From assembly GCF_013369335.1 (NCBI RefSeq), contig NZ_SZQJ01000005.1:248001-312000 (forward strand): 64,000 nt of DNA, given 5' to 3'. Under the pieces are notes generated by a model. That model saw only the letters and a list, made by a program, of their open reading frames with translations. It ran no database searches and was not told the DNA's origin. Within the stretch, counting starts at the first letter, position 1, and every line of letters starts with the position of its first letter. Both the position numbers and the translations under genes were made by a program. The stretch is from Vibrio sp. JPW-9-11-11. GTDB taxonomy: Bacteria; Pseudomonadota; Gammaproteobacteria; Enterobacterales; Vibrionaceae. This document shows, piece by piece, positions 36,473-45,770 of this stretch.

Positions 36473-37910
36473 AGCTCGACTCCTCACTCTCCCACTCTTT
36501 AAATTTGCGTTCTAGAGTTTTCCTCGCCACGCCAAGATCGCGCGCTGCAGCTGATTTGTTGCCATCGTGGTAGTCAACCAGTTGTTGAATATGGGCTTTC
36601 TCGACATCTTTCAAACACCAGCTATTTGGATAGCCTTGGCCGTTTGCTCCACTTGAGGTAAGTTCAATCAGCTCAGCACCATTTGAAACCGTCATCGTCA
36701 CTGACGGTTTCAGTGTTTCGCCGTGGATTTCACGCCAATAATGCGCGGGCGGCTTGCCAAGCAAAATGCAGCGTTCAATCAAGTTTTTGAGCTCACGAAT
36801 ATTCCCCGGCCAATCATACTCATTCATGGCTAAAATATCCTCATGTGCCCATTTCGGGTCAGGCATGCCGAGCTCTGCTGACAACATCTTAGTGAAGAAA
36901 GGCACCAGTTCAATTAAGTCTGCTTTTCTCTCGCGCAGCGGGGCAACGTCAATTTTAAGCACATTCAGACGATAATAGAGGTCTTGCCTAAAACGACCGT
37001 TCGCGACTTCTTGCTGAAGGTTACGGTTGGTTGCGGCGACAACCCGTACGTCGACCGTGACCTCTTTCTCTGAGCCGACCGGACGTATCGTACGTTGCTC
37101 AAGCACGCGTAATAGTGCTGACTGCATCGCCAGCGGCATTTCACCAATTTCATCAAGAAATAGCGTGCCGCCGTTGGCTACTCTAAATAGACCTTCTCGA
37201 CTCTTCTTTGCGCCAGTAAATGCGCCGGCATTATGGCCAAACAATTCACTCTCTAAAAGTTCAGGGGCGATTGCGCCGCAGTTGATGGGAACAAACGGAC
37301 CGCTGCGCTGGCTAGCCTCATGAACGCCACGTGCCACCAGCTCTTTGCCAGTGCCCGACTCCCCCTCTACCAACACGGAAGCGCGTGAGGGCGCGAACTG
37401 ACTGATGAGCTGTTTCAATTGCTTAGTTTTGTCAGAATTGCCGACGAGGTCAGTAGTGATGTGACGCTTAAAGTCATGACGTAGCGCATATTGATGACGC
37501 TGCTCGAGTCTTTTGTCCATGCAGCGCTGCACCGCTTGCAACATTTGTTCAAGATTAAACGGTTTAAGAATAAAGTCCGACGCACCGAGCTTAAGCGCTG
37601 AAATCGCGGTGTCTAGGTCGGCATAACCCGTCATGAAAATCACGTCGGCTTTTTTGTCTGGATCCGTAAACGCCTCTTCCCATTCGATGCCTGAGCGACC
37701 CGGTAAATTGATATCGAGCACAATCAAGTCGTAGTGATGCGTGGCTCGCAGTGACTCCGCTTGTTCAATGGACCCAACACAGTCGACTTTTGAGAACCAC
37801 TTGCTTAAGGCTTTATTCAAGATAGTTTGCATGCCTAACTCGTCATCAACGACGAGTACGGAGAAAGCTTGATATAGGGACGCTTTATTTGGATCAAAGG
37901 AAGGAGGCAT
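36462..37910 (-). CDS. Sigma54-dependent response regulator (NtrC family)
   Basis: A 482-residue regulator with receiver domain (residues 18-130, phosphorylated Asp66 in DLIVLDINLPG), AAA+ domain (about 160-390: GESGTGKE Walker A, ELFGHNAGAFTGAKK with the GAFTGA sigma54 contact loop, FLDEIGEMP Walker B) and a Fis-type helix-turn-helix at the C-terminus (NKSAAARDLGVARKTLERKFKEW). ATG 37910 is used; the longer reading begins at a TTG. It is divergent from tupA and followed by its kinase. Two sigma54 promoters with a shared palindrome, at tupA and at the fdh operon, are its likely targets. Confidence 0.93.
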   Translation of the reverse strand: MPPSFDPNKASLYQAFSVLVVDDELGMQTILNKALSKWFSKVDCVGSIEQAESLRATHHYDLIVLDINLPGRSGIEWEEAFTDPDKKADVIFMTGYADLDTAISALKLGASDFILKPFNLEQMLQAVQRCMDKRLEQRHQYALRHDFKRHITTDLVGNSDKTKQLKQLISQFAPSRASVLVEGESGTGKELVARGVHEASQRSGPFVPINCGAIAPELLESELFGHNAGAFTGAKKSREGLFRVANGGTLFLDEIGEMPLAMQSALLRVLEQRTIRPVGSEKEVTVDVRVVAATNRNLQQEVANGRFRQDLYYRLNVLKIDVAPLRERKADLIELVPFFTKMLSAELGMPDPKWAHEDILAMNEYDWPGNIRELKNLIERCILLGKPPAHYWREIHGETLKPSVTMTVSNGAELIELTSSGANGQGYPNSWCLKDVEKAHIQQLVDYHDGNKSAAARDLGVARKTLERKFKEWESEESSYAD

Positions 37911-37935
37911 ATCACTCAATTCAACTAGTTGCAAT

Positions 37936-37997
37936 TAGGTCAGAGTGTACCAAGTTTCTTATCAACAAACTGAATAAAAGTGGGACATTTTGTCCCC
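37936..37997. promoter_or_regulatory. Enhancer palindromes upstream of tupA
   Basis: TGGGACA-TTT-TGTCCCC (37981-37997) is a near-perfect 7-3-7 palindrome of the same type as the one upstream of the fdh operon. A weaker site TAGGTCA-GAG-TGTACCA (37936-37952) shares the GGTCA-N3-TGTACC variant also seen at 30574. They lie between the response regulator gene and tupA, 60-120 bases upstream of the tupA sigma54 promoter. Confidence 0.75.
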
Positions 37998-38055
37998 GGT
38001 CAAAAATTAATTGTGTAACTTATTGATATTTCGTTCGAAAATGTTCACATATTTC

Positions 38056-38071
38056 TGGCACCAAGCTTGCT
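38056..38071 (+). promoter_or_regulatory. Sigma54 promoter of tupA
   Basis: TGGCACC-AAGC-TTGCT matches the -24/-12 consensus at almost every position. It lies 95 bases before the tupA start codon. Confidence 0.88.
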
Positions 38072-38165
38072 TAATATGCGTGTCGATTTATAAATATATC
38101 GACAGTGTCGAAAGCCGTGAGATAAACGGCGGTTTTTGTAAGTCAAAAAATGGAATTATAACGAT

Positions 38166-38984
38166 ATGAAAGCAATTACGATTACCTTTGCAGCAGCGTC
38201 ATTAGCTCTAGTCAGTTACTCTTCGTTCGCTGCAGGAGAGAAGCCCCACGTTCGTTTAGCAACGACTACCAGCACCTACCATTCCGGTTTGCTCGATTAC
38301 TTGTTACCTAAGTTCGAGCAAGAAACGGGATATCAAGTGGATGTGATCGCTGCTGGCACCGGAAAGTCGCTAAAAATGGGCGAAAATGGCGATGTTGATT
38401 TGGTCATGACTCATGCGCCTAAAGCGGAGGCCAAGTTTGTCGAACAAGGTTTCGGCGTGCTGCCACGCAAACTGATGTACAACGATTTTGTTATCGTGGG
38501 ACCGCATTCCGATCCTGCGAGTGTCAGTCAACAAAAGGATGTTGCGGCCGTCTTTAAGTCCATTGCCAATCAAAATGCGACATTTGTCTCGCGGGGAGAC
38601 GATTCTGGCACGCATAAAAAAGAAAAAGGGATTTGGCAGCAAACCAATATCGAGCCTAACTTCGGCGGTTATCGCAGCGTCGGCCAAGGCATGGGGCCAA
38701 CGCTGACTATGGCCAATGAAATGCAAGGCTACACCATGACTGACCGTGGTACTTGGCTGGCTTACACCAATAAACTCGATCTTGAAGTACTGTTCCAAGG
38801 CGACAAAGATCTGTTTAACCCTTACCAAGTCATTTTGGTCAACCCTGAGCGCTACCCAAGCATCAACTATCAAGGAGCAAAAGTGTTCAGTGACTGGTTA
38901 GTGACTTCGAAAGGTCAAGCGCTAATCAATAGCTTTAAACTCAATGGCACACAACTGTTTGTTGCGAACGCTAACGAGCAGTAA
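38166..38984 (+). CDS. tupA: Tungstate ABC transporter substrate-binding protein
   Basis: A 272-residue periplasmic protein with signal peptide (cleavage after SFAA). Motifs TTTSTYHSGLLDYLLPKF, AAGTGKSLKMGENGDVDLV and SRGDDSGTHKKE are typical of TupA, which binds tungstate with very high affinity; the TTTS loop and the RGDDSGTH segment carry the oxyanion contacts. It is the first gene behind the sigma54 promoter. Some relatives bind molybdate or vanadate, so metal preference is inferred. Confidence 0.93.
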   Translation: MKAITITFAAASLALVSYSSFAAGEKPHVRLATTTSTYHSGLLDYLLPKFEQETGYQVDVIAAGTGKSLKMGENGDVDLVMTHAPKAEAKFVEQGFGVLPRKLMYNDFVIVGPHSDPASVSQQKDVAAVFKSIANQNATFVSRGDDSGTHKKEKGIWQQTNIEPNFGGYRSVGQGMGPTLTMANEMQGYTMTDRGTWLAYTNKLDLEVLFQGDKDLFNPYQVILVNPERYPSINYQGAKVFSDWLVTSKGQALINSFKLNGTQLFVANANEQ

Positions 38985-38990
38985 TTGCCG

Positions 38991-39689
38991 ATGAACTTAT
39001 GGCAAACCACCTTTGATGCGCTAGCACTCCTGGTCAGCTTTGACCAGGAGCTATGGGAGATCGTTGTGGTCTCCTTTAGCGTTTCTTTGTCGGCCATCTC
39101 TATCGTTCTCTTTCCAGCGATCATCTTCTCCTTCTTACTGGCCTACACCGAGTTCAAAGGTAAATGGATTTTTTTGTCTTTGATTAATACCTTACAAGCG
39201 GTTCCTACCGTCGTTATCGGTTTATTACTCTACATGTTATTGTCTCGCTCAGGGCCGCTTGGCGACTGGCAGATGCTGTTTACTCAAAAAGCGATGATTG
39301 CGGGGCAGATGCTAATTGGTTTCCCCATGCTCGTTTCTATGATGCATGGCGCGCTGCAATCGAGTGACCGACGCGCGGTCGAAACCGCTGTGACGCTTGG
39401 CGCGAGCATACCCAGAGTTATCGCTACTATGATTTGGGAAACCCGCTTCCCTTTAATGGCCGCCGCCATCGCTGCTTTTTCACGAATTGTGACGGAAGTA
39501 GGCTGTTCGACCATGGTGGGGGGGAATATCATGGGTATCACGCGTAATATCCCTACCGCCATCGCGATGGAGAGTCATAAAGGCGCGTTTGCTCAAGGGG
39601 TTGCACTCGGCATAGTCCTATTGGCTTTGGCACTGGTGCTTAACTTCTTGCTGACCAGTATGCGTGGCAAAGGGTATTTGAGGACTTAG
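38991..39689 (+). CDS. tupB: Tungstate ABC transporter permease
   Basis: A 232-residue permease with five or six membrane helices and an EAA-type loop (VETAVTLGASIPRVIATMIWETR). SRIVTEVGCSTMVGGNIMG is characteristic of TupB/ModB-like permeases. The start MNLWQTTFDAL follows the tupA stop by only a few bases, so the genes are coupled. Confidence 0.92.
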   Translation: MNLWQTTFDALALLVSFDQELWEIVVVSFSVSLSAISIVLFPAIIFSFLLAYTEFKGKWIFLSLINTLQAVPTVVIGLLLYMLLSRSGPLGDWQMLFTQKAMIAGQMLIGFPMLVSMMHGALQSSDRRAVETAVTLGASIPRVIATMIWETRFPLMAAAIAAFSRIVTEVGCSTMVGGNIMGITRNIPTAIAMESHKGAFAQGVALGIVLLALALVLNFLLTSMRGKGYLRT

Positions 39690-39693
39690 CAAT

Positions 39694-40410
39694 ATGACGA
39701 TAAAAATGACTGCCCAGCAGTTGTCGATGCGCTTTAAAGAACGAGTTCTATTTCATATCCCGTCCTTATCGATTGGACCCAATGATGCCATCTATCTAAA
39801 AGGTGACAATGGCGTAGGTAAAACGACGCTACTCAAAATACTCTCTGGGCTTATCAAACCCACCACAGGGCGCGTTTACGCGCCCAATGACCGTTGGATG
39901 CAGCGCTGGTTTACTCGTAGTGGGCGCAACCAAGTGATCTACCTGCACCAATCCCCTTACCTATTTGATGGCAGCGTGTACCAAAATGTCGCCTACGGTA
40001 TCCGTTATCAAAAAGAACCAGCAAAAGATAAGCGAGCGCAAGTCATTACCGCGTTACGTATGGTAGGCTTAGAAACGCTCGCTGATGAGCATATTTCTGT
40101 GTTATCAGGAGGCGAAAAGCAGCGTGTAGCGATGGCGCGAGCTTGGATTTTAAAGCCTTCGATTCTATTAATGGATGAGCCGAGCGCTTCGCTTGATCAA
40201 GAATCGATCGAGCGCTTAGTGATGATGGCGCAAGATTTGTTGAATCGAGGTTCAAGTTTGGTTATAACCAGCCACCAGACCAATGCTTTAACAGACTTAT
40301 GCCGCAAGCAGTGGTGGATCAAAGCCTCCACCTTGGTCGAGTCGCCGCTACTTCAAGTCATTACCGATAAAGAGATAAAGAGTCGCTATGCTTCTTCCAA
40401 CGCAAACTAG
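39694..40410 (+). CDS. tupC: Tungstate ABC transporter ATP-binding protein
   Basis: A 238-residue ATPase with Walker [11 protein letters not shown]-loop LHQSPYLFD, signature LSGGEKQRV, Walker [13 protein letters not shown] and H-loop ITSHQ. It energises TupAB. Its end overlaps mobA by 23 bases, so cofactor synthesis genes are in the same transcript. Confidence 0.92.
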   Translation: MTIKMTAQQLSMRFKERVLFHIPSLSIGPNDAIYLKGDNGVGKTTLLKILSGLIKPTTGRVYAPNDRWMQRWFTRSGRNQVIYLHQSPYLFDGSVYQNVAYGIRYQKEPAKDKRAQVITALRMVGLETLADEHISVLSGGEKQRVAMARAWILKPSILLMDEPSASLDQESIERLVMMAQDLLNRGSSLVITSHQTNALTDLCRKQWWIKASTLVESPLLQVITDKEIKSRYASSNAN

Positions 40411-40975
40411 TTGGGTTATTTTGGCGGGTGGACAAGCCAGCCGCATGGGTGGCAATGATAAAGGGTTAATTTTGTTGGATGGTAAACCACTCATTCAACA
40501 TGTGATTGACCGTCTTGCCCCGCAAACTTCTCAGATTTTCATCAACGCCAACCGTCACCAATCGCAGTATGCGCAGTACGGCCAAGTATTTACTGATGAG
40601 TTCAAACAGTATCCCGGCCCTTTGGGGGGGATCCATGCTGGTCTTCTCAACGCACTAACCGACTGGGTCGGTTTTGTTCCTTGTGACAGCCCACAGATTA
40701 ACAGCGACTTGGTTACTCGTTTTTGCTCTGCGGTCAACGCTGAGAGTGACATCCTCGTGGCGCATGATGGAGAGCATCAACAACCTGTGTTTACGCTCTA
40801 CCACAAACGCGTGCTACCGAAACTGACCGCATTTCTCGAGCGAGGTGACCGTAAGATTATTTTGCTCTACAAAGAGTGTCGCACCCAGTATGTCGATTTT
40901 AGTGACTCACCGCAGTGCTTTGTAAACTTAAATACGCCCGAAGAACTGGCCCAATTTGGAACGCTTAGCAGATGA
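40388..40975 (+). CDS. mobA: Molybdenum cofactor guanylyltransferase MobA
   Basis: A 195-residue enzyme that joins GMP to molybdopterin to form the MGD cofactor. The nucleotide-binding motif [17 protein letters not shown] is intact, and [10 protein letters not shown] provides metal-binding aspartate. It overlaps tupC by 23 bases and mobB-moeA by 4 bases. Presence in the tungstate operon directly supplies the bis-MGD cofactor used by FdhA. Confidence 0.95.
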   Translation: MLLPTQTSWVILAGGQASRMGGNDKGLILLDGKPLIQHVIDRLAPQTSQIFINANRHQSQYAQYGQVFTDEFKQYPGPLGGIHAGLLNALTDWVGFVPCDSPQINSDLVTRFCSAVNAESDILVAHDGEHQQPVFTLYHKRVLPKLTAFLERGDRKIILLYKECRTQYVDFSDSPQCFVNLNTPEELAQFGTLSR

Positions 40976-42750
40976 ACAATCCACTCCCTATCCCACTACT
41001 TGGCTTTGCCGCCTACTCAGGTACAGGAAAAACGACCTTACTCGAAGCCCTGTTGCCCAAGTTGACACAAGTTGGCCTTAGAGTTGGCGTACTCAAGCAC
41101 GCACATCACAATTTTGATGTCGATAAACCAGGCAAAGACAGCTTTCGATTGCGCAAAGCTGGAGCGAGTCAAATGTTGATCTCGTCTCGAAACCGTTTCG
41201 CCTTAATGACGGAGACTCCGCAGCAGGAGTCAAGCTTTGAGTACCTGCTATCGCGCTTTGATTGTGACAATTTGGATGTCATTTTAGTTGAGGGGTGCAA
41301 GAACATTGCTTTCCCCAAAATTGAACTGCACCGCGAAGCGGTCGGCAAGCCTTGGCTGTATCCAAACGACAGCAATATCATCGCGATTGCTGCGGATACG
41401 ATGGTGACCGATTGTCCCTTGCCACAATTGAACATTAATGATTTAGCGGCGGTCGCCAAATTTGTTGTCGACTATGTCCAAGCCCATACCTCAGCTCAAA
41501 ACCAAGCTAGCGCGGTTGCATGTTGCGATACACTCTCTCCTGCCTTTTTGTCGGTCGTTCAAGGGCAAGATAAAATTCTTTCTCAAGTTGACGTAATCAC
41601 CGGCAAAGAGCGATGCGCCCTTGAAGATGGCTATGGACGCGTATTGTCCCGCCCTGTGACTTCTCCCATAAACGTTCCACAAAATACCAATTCAGCAATG
41701 GACGGCTATGCTATCCGCAGCGATGACCTAGAGTCGGATCACTACCAAGTCGTGGCCGAAGTCTTCGCAGGTCATGGGTACGAGCAAGCTTTAGCCAAAG
41801 GCCAAGCGGTCAAAATCATGACTGGCGCACCCATGCCCATTGGGGCTGATACGGTTGTCATGCGCGAGCAAGCGACACAATCTGGTGACACTGTCACGTT
41901 TAATCAAGCTCAAATCAAAACGGGACAAAATGTCCGTCAGGCGGGAGAAGACTTAGCCATCGGCGCAGACGTATTTTCGACTGGCCAGCGTATCTCTTCA
42001 CCTGAAATAGGCATGATGGCTTCGCTTGGCTTAAACGAATGCGAGGTCTATCGAAAACTCAAGGTCGCCCTATTTTCGACTGGTGATGAAGTGCAAGCGC
42101 CAGGAACGCCGCAAAAAGATCACTCCATTTACGACTCAAACCGATTTACCCTGATCGGCTTGCTGCAAAGGCTGGGCTGCGATGTGATCGATTTGGGCAT
42201 TATTGATGATGACCAAGCGCTGATGATTAACGCGCTCGAACAAGCCGCACAACAAGCTGACGTGGTGATCACTTCAGGTGGTGTGTCTGTCGGCGACGCC
42301 GATTACATTAAACTTGCGCTAGATAAATTGGGCCAAATTGACTTTTGGCGTATCAATATGCGCCCTGGCCGACCGCTCGCCTTTGGCCAACTGAATCACA
42401 AGCCATTCTTCGGTTTACCAGGCAATCCTGTGGCCGTGATGGTCTCGTTTATTAATTTTGTTGAACCGGCCTTGCGCAAAATGCAAGGTGAGAAAGATTG
42501 GCGGCCCCTTAAGGTTAGTGCAATTGCGGAGCAAGACCTCCGCTCACGACAAGGACGGACAGAGTTCAGTCGCGGTATCTATCAAGTCGATATCTCGGGC
42601 CAACTGACGGTGAGAACCACAGGCCAACAAGGTTCGGGGATCTTACGCTCAATGAGTGAGGCCAACTGTCTGATCGAAATCTCGCCCTCTATCGACAACG
42701 TCAAGGCCGGGGAAAGCGTGACAATCATCCCACTTCAAGGCAGAATCTAA
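40972..42750 (+). CDS. Fused MobB-MoeA cofactor protein
   Basis: A 592-residue fusion. The N-terminal part (about residues 1-170) is MobB, a GTP-binding adaptor with P-loop [10 protein letters not shown] and [25 protein letters not shown]. The rest (about 185-592) is MoeA, molybdopterin molybdotransferase, with [51 protein letters not shown] and PGNPVAVM. It inserts the metal into molybdopterin and aids MGD formation. Similar fusions exist in other vibrios. It overlaps mobA by 4 bases. Confidence 0.94.
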   Translation: MNNPLPIPLLGFAAYSGTGKTTLLEALLPKLTQVGLRVGVLKHAHHNFDVDKPGKDSFRLRKAGASQMLISSRNRFALMTETPQQESSFEYLLSRFDCDNLDVILVEGCKNIAFPKIELHREAVGKPWLYPNDSNIIAIAADTMVTDCPLPQLNINDLAAVAKFVVDYVQAHTSAQNQASAVACCDTLSPAFLSVVQGQDKILSQVDVITGKERCALEDGYGRVLSRPVTSPINVPQNTNSAMDGYAIRSDDLESDHYQVVAEVFAGHGYEQALAKGQAVKIMTGAPMPIGADTVVMREQATQSGDTVTFNQAQIKTGQNVRQAGEDLAIGADVFSTGQRISSPEIGMMASLGLNECEVYRKLKVALFSTGDEVQAPGTPQKDHSIYDSNRFTLIGLLQRLGCDVIDLGIIDDDQALMINALEQAAQQADVVITSGGVSVGDADYIKLALDKLGQIDFWRINMRPGRPLAFGQLNHKPFFGLPGNPVAVMVSFINFVEPALRKMQGEKDWRPLKVSAIAEQDLRSRQGRTEFSRGIYQVDISGQLTVRTTGQQGSGILRSMSEANCLIEISPSIDNVKAGESVTIIPLQGRI

Positions 42751-42763
42751 GCTTTGCTACTCT

Positions 42764-42786
42764 AGGCCAGCACAGCTGGCCTTTTT
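42764..42786 (+). terminator. Terminator after mobB-moeA
   Basis: AGGCCAG and CTGGCCT enclose a 5-base loop, followed by TTTT. It ends the tupABC-mobA-mobB/moeA transcript. Confidence 0.85.
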
Positions 42787-42807
42787 AATGACTTTTAGGA
42801 TGTTTTT

Positions 42808-43074
42808 ATGGCGCGCACGATTCTTTACACCTACAAAGAGGAAGAGAAGACTCTTACCTTTTCATACCAACAATACCGTACTATTCATGAAGCGGTTGCC
42901 GATGCTGAAGGGATTGACCTTACGGAATATTTGAAAATGGAGCAGCAGATAGAAGCGATCTCTGACACCAAAGCCGTGCGTAACTATCGTGACAACCACT
43001 TTCGCAAGCTTGGGTTTGGTAAAATTACCCTAAAACAAAAAGAGAATCGTGGTGTGGGCCATAAAAACAAATAG
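42808..43074 (+). CDS. DUF2960 family protein
   Basis: An 88-residue soluble protein, MARTILYTYKEEEKTLTFSY, with the conserved segment EQQIEAISDTKAVRNYRDNHFRKLGFGKIT that characterises DUF2960 in Vibrio and related genera. Function unknown. It is basic at the C-terminus. It follows a terminator and has GGAT about 8 bases upstream, so it is probably monocistronic. A small hairpin (GAGGGC/GCCCTC, 43083-43103) follows it. Confidence 0.82.
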   Translation: MARTILYTYKEEEKTLTFSYQQYRTIHEAVADAEGIDLTEYLKMEQQIEAISDTKAVRNYRDNHFRKLGFGKITLKQKENRGVGHKNK

Positions 43075-43227
43075 TCAGCGTTGAGGGCTATCTATTTGCC
43101 CTCTCTGTTAACAACTTTATATATTTCAATCACAATTCACCGTAAAGCGGATGTACAACCCCTACTAACTGTGTGACTATCTGTTGAATCATTTTCCGTA
43201 TCATTCAACTTAGGAACTCGCTGCGCA

Positions 43228-45723
43228 ATGGAATCGCTGATCAGAAAGGTGATTGATTCAAAAGACGAAATGGAGCTTTATCAGCGTTGTTTAAACGAAG
43301 TCTATTTACGCTATAAGCCCGATCATTGCCTGATTGCTGAATACAACTTAGAGCAGCGAAGCGCCACTACACGGTGTTATCTTGCCCATGGAAAGCTTGC
43401 CGACAATATCAGTTATTCGCTAGGTGGCACGCCTTGTGAATCGGTACTCGACAACTCAGCGATGTGTGTTTACCCCGCTGGTATTCAAGAGCAGTTCCCC
43501 GACGATGACATCCTTCAAATCATTAATGCCCAAAGTTATCTAGGGATTCCGATTCAATCGAGAAGTCAAACCACCATTGGCGTCATTGCGTTGATGTACA
43601 ACGACGCATTGCCTCACACTGACTTTGATACCAATTGGTTCGAAACGCTCGGCTTTCTGATCGGTAAAACCATTCTTCAGCAGCGACTGGGCAAACAAAA
43701 AGATGATTTATTAAGCCAGTTTCAACGCTCGGAACAGTTAACTCATAGTGGTTCGTGGAACTGGAATGTCGCCGAAGATCACTTTACGTTTTCAGACCAA
43801 CTCGCCAAGATGCTCTCAGCACCTCACGCTGCATCACTTACTTTTGACCAGTTTTTCAGCCGCTACGTGTTCAATCAGCCAGAACCATTTGTCAAATTTA
43901 AAGCTAGCCTCAACTTGGCCACTCACACTGAACACTTTACGGTATATAAAGAGCACAACCCCGGCCAGCTTCAACTCGAAATCAACTATTCAAGACAATT
44001 TAGCCCGCAAGGCGATTTACTTGAAGTCACAGGACACGTTAAAAATGTCACCCATGTTTCTGATTTAGAAGCCGAGTTTGACCTTGCTCAACGTGTCATC
44101 GAACTGTCGCCTAATGGCGTGCTGATCACCGATAAGAATAACCGCATCATTAACTGCAATTCAAAAGTAGTGAAGATCAGCGGTTACACTGCAGAACAAC
44201 TCGAGGGGCTAAACCCCTCTGTTCTAAGCTCTGATCTACATGACTCTGATTTCTATCGTTCAATGTGGCAAACGGTTCATGAGCGCGGCTTTTGGCAAGG
44301 AGAAATATGGAATCAGAGTAAAAGCGGCGCTATATACCCTGAGCATTTATCTATATATCAACTGCGCAATCGTTTGGGTGAAGTTCAAAACTATATCGGT
44401 ATCTTTGAAGATCTGAGTTTACAGAAATCAATTGAAAATGAACTCAACCGCTACAAAGACCAGTCTGACTTTACCGGATTGATGCAGCGTGAAAAATTCA
44501 TTAACGCCCTAGAGCAGGTAGAAGAGCCTGTTGTTGTTATCGTCGATATTAAGCGTTTCTCTTCATTTAATAATATTTATGGTGAGTCATTTGGCAATAA
44601 GCTCCTCATCTATGTAGGGCAAGCCATCCACACTCATTTTAGCGGCGACTCTATCAATACCTGCCGCTACGGCGCCGACCAGTTTGCATTGAGTGTCGAC
44701 AAGCGATCGTCCATCAACATAGACCACTTGGTAGAGAAAATACGCTTGGTGCTTGAAACGCCGTTTAAGATAGACACCCACTCGGTCGACCTATCGGTGA
44801 ACATTGGTCTATCTAGTTGTAAACAGGTGCTCGATACCCACCCACTCAAACAAGCTTATTACGCACTGACCGAGGCAAAACACTCCCCATCCACTGCGAC
44901 GATTGAATATTCTGTCGATCTTGAAAATAGGATTGCTCGTCGACATGAATTGAGTCGCAAGCTCAAGAAGGCTCTCGACGAAAAACGTATCGGCGTTGCC
45001 TATCAAACGATTTTCGACCTCGAGACCAGTTCGATAGTAAAAATGGAAGCACTCGCACGTTGGACAGAAGATGACGAGGTTATCCCTCCTTATGAGTTCA
45101 TTTCCATTGCCGAAGAGTTTGGTTACATCTTCCAGCTTGGTCAGGTATTACTCGAGAAAGTATGCCAGGACATGGTTAAGCTCAAGCACCTTGGTTTTGA
45201 TGAAATCTCTGTCAACGTGAACCGCTCCATTGATGAGCTAAGCCAAGAGAGCCATAGTCACTGCTCGATTACCAAAATCATTGATAAACATGGGCTTAGT
45301 TACAAAGATATCGTTATTGAGGTTACCGAATCGATTCCGTTAGAGGATAAACCCCAAGTACAAGAGCTGCTGCGTTTTTTACGTAGGCAAGGGGTGAAAG
45401 TGGCATTAGACGACTTCGGTACTGGTTACGCGTCGTTTTCCAATTTGATGAAAAATACCATCGATATTCTAAAAATCGATCGTTCATTTGTTATGGATAT
45501 CGAACAGAACCGCAACAACGTAGTCTTAATTCAATCTGTCACTCTGTTGGCTGAACAGCTTGGTGTTTCGGTGATTGCTGAAGGCGTTGAGACACAGCAA
45601 CAGTTAGATATTTTGCGCGGATTGAACTGTCGATACATTCAAGGCTACTTATTGAGTAAGCCTAAACCGATAGAAGCGGTTATCGACGATCTGCAAAGTG
45701 CAGCTGCTGAAGTGATGCTGTAG
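43228..45723 (+). CDS. GAF/PAS/GGDEF/EAL c-di-GMP protein, probable phosphodiesterase
   Basis: An 831-residue cytoplasmic protein. Order: GAF domain (about residues 12-150), a PAS-like segment (about 165-270), a PAS domain (about 285-405), a GGDEF domain (about 415-560) and an EAL domain (about 580-825). The cyclase site is degenerate: GADQF at 482-486 in place of GGDEF. The EAL site is intact: E607 in MEALARW, VTESIPLED, DDFGTGYASF and EGVE. It is therefore most likely a c-di-GMP phosphodiesterase, with the GGDEF part possibly binding GTP as a regulator. Confidence 0.92.
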   Translation: MESLIRKVIDSKDEMELYQRCLNEVYLRYKPDHCLIAEYNLEQRSATTRCYLAHGKLADNISYSLGGTPCESVLDNSAMCVYPAGIQEQFPDDDILQIINAQSYLGIPIQSRSQTTIGVIALMYNDALPHTDFDTNWFETLGFLIGKTILQQRLGKQKDDLLSQFQRSEQLTHSGSWNWNVAEDHFTFSDQLAKMLSAPHAASLTFDQFFSRYVFNQPEPFVKFKASLNLATHTEHFTVYKEHNPGQLQLEINYSRQFSPQGDLLEVTGHVKNVTHVSDLEAEFDLAQRVIELSPNGVLITDKNNRIINCNSKVVKISGYTAEQLEGLNPSVLSSDLHDSDFYRSMWQTVHERGFWQGEIWNQSKSGAIYPEHLSIYQLRNRLGEVQNYIGIFEDLSLQKSIENELNRYKDQSDFTGLMQREKFINALEQVEEPVVVIVDIKRFSSFNNIYGESFGNKLLIYVGQAIHTHFSGDSINTCRYGADQFALSVDKRSSINIDHLVEKIRLVLETPFKIDTHSVDLSVNIGLSSCKQVLDTHPLKQAYYALTEAKHSPSTATIEYSVDLENRIARRHELSRKLKKALDEKRIGVAYQTIFDLETSSIVKMEALARWTEDDEVIPPYEFISIAEEFGYIFQLGQVLLEKVCQDMVKLKHLGFDEISVNVNRSIDELSQESHSHCSITKIIDKHGLSYKDIVIEVTESIPLEDKPQVQELLRFLRRQGVKVALDDFGTGYASFSNLMKNTIDILKIDRSFVMDIEQNRNNVVLIQSVTLLAEQLGVSVIAEGVETQQQLDILRGLNCRYIQGYLLSKPKPIEAVIDDLQSAAAEVML

Positions 45724-45736
45724 AGTGTGATAAACG

Positions 45737-45765
45737 AACAACGGGAGCTAATGGCTCCCGTTGTT
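45737..45765. terminator. Bidirectional terminator-like hairpin
   Basis: AACAACGGGAGC and GCTCCCGTTGTT (12 bp, perfect) enclose a 5-base loop between convergent genes. No separate T-run is needed, as the arms end in TTGTT on either strand. Confidence 0.8.
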
Positions 45766-45770
45766 GATCG

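Noticed and set aside
41921..41937. CGGGACA-AAA-TGTCCGT, similar to the fdh/tupA enhancer palindrome, inside the mobB-moeA gene
   Set aside because: It encodes the conserved GQNVR motif of MoeA in the common codons and is not near a sigma54 promoter; most likely a coincidence.
43083..43103. GAGGGC/GCCCTC hairpin after the DUF2960 gene as a full terminator
   Set aside because: The stem is only 6 bp with a 9-base loop and no T-run; kept only as a note in the gene entry.
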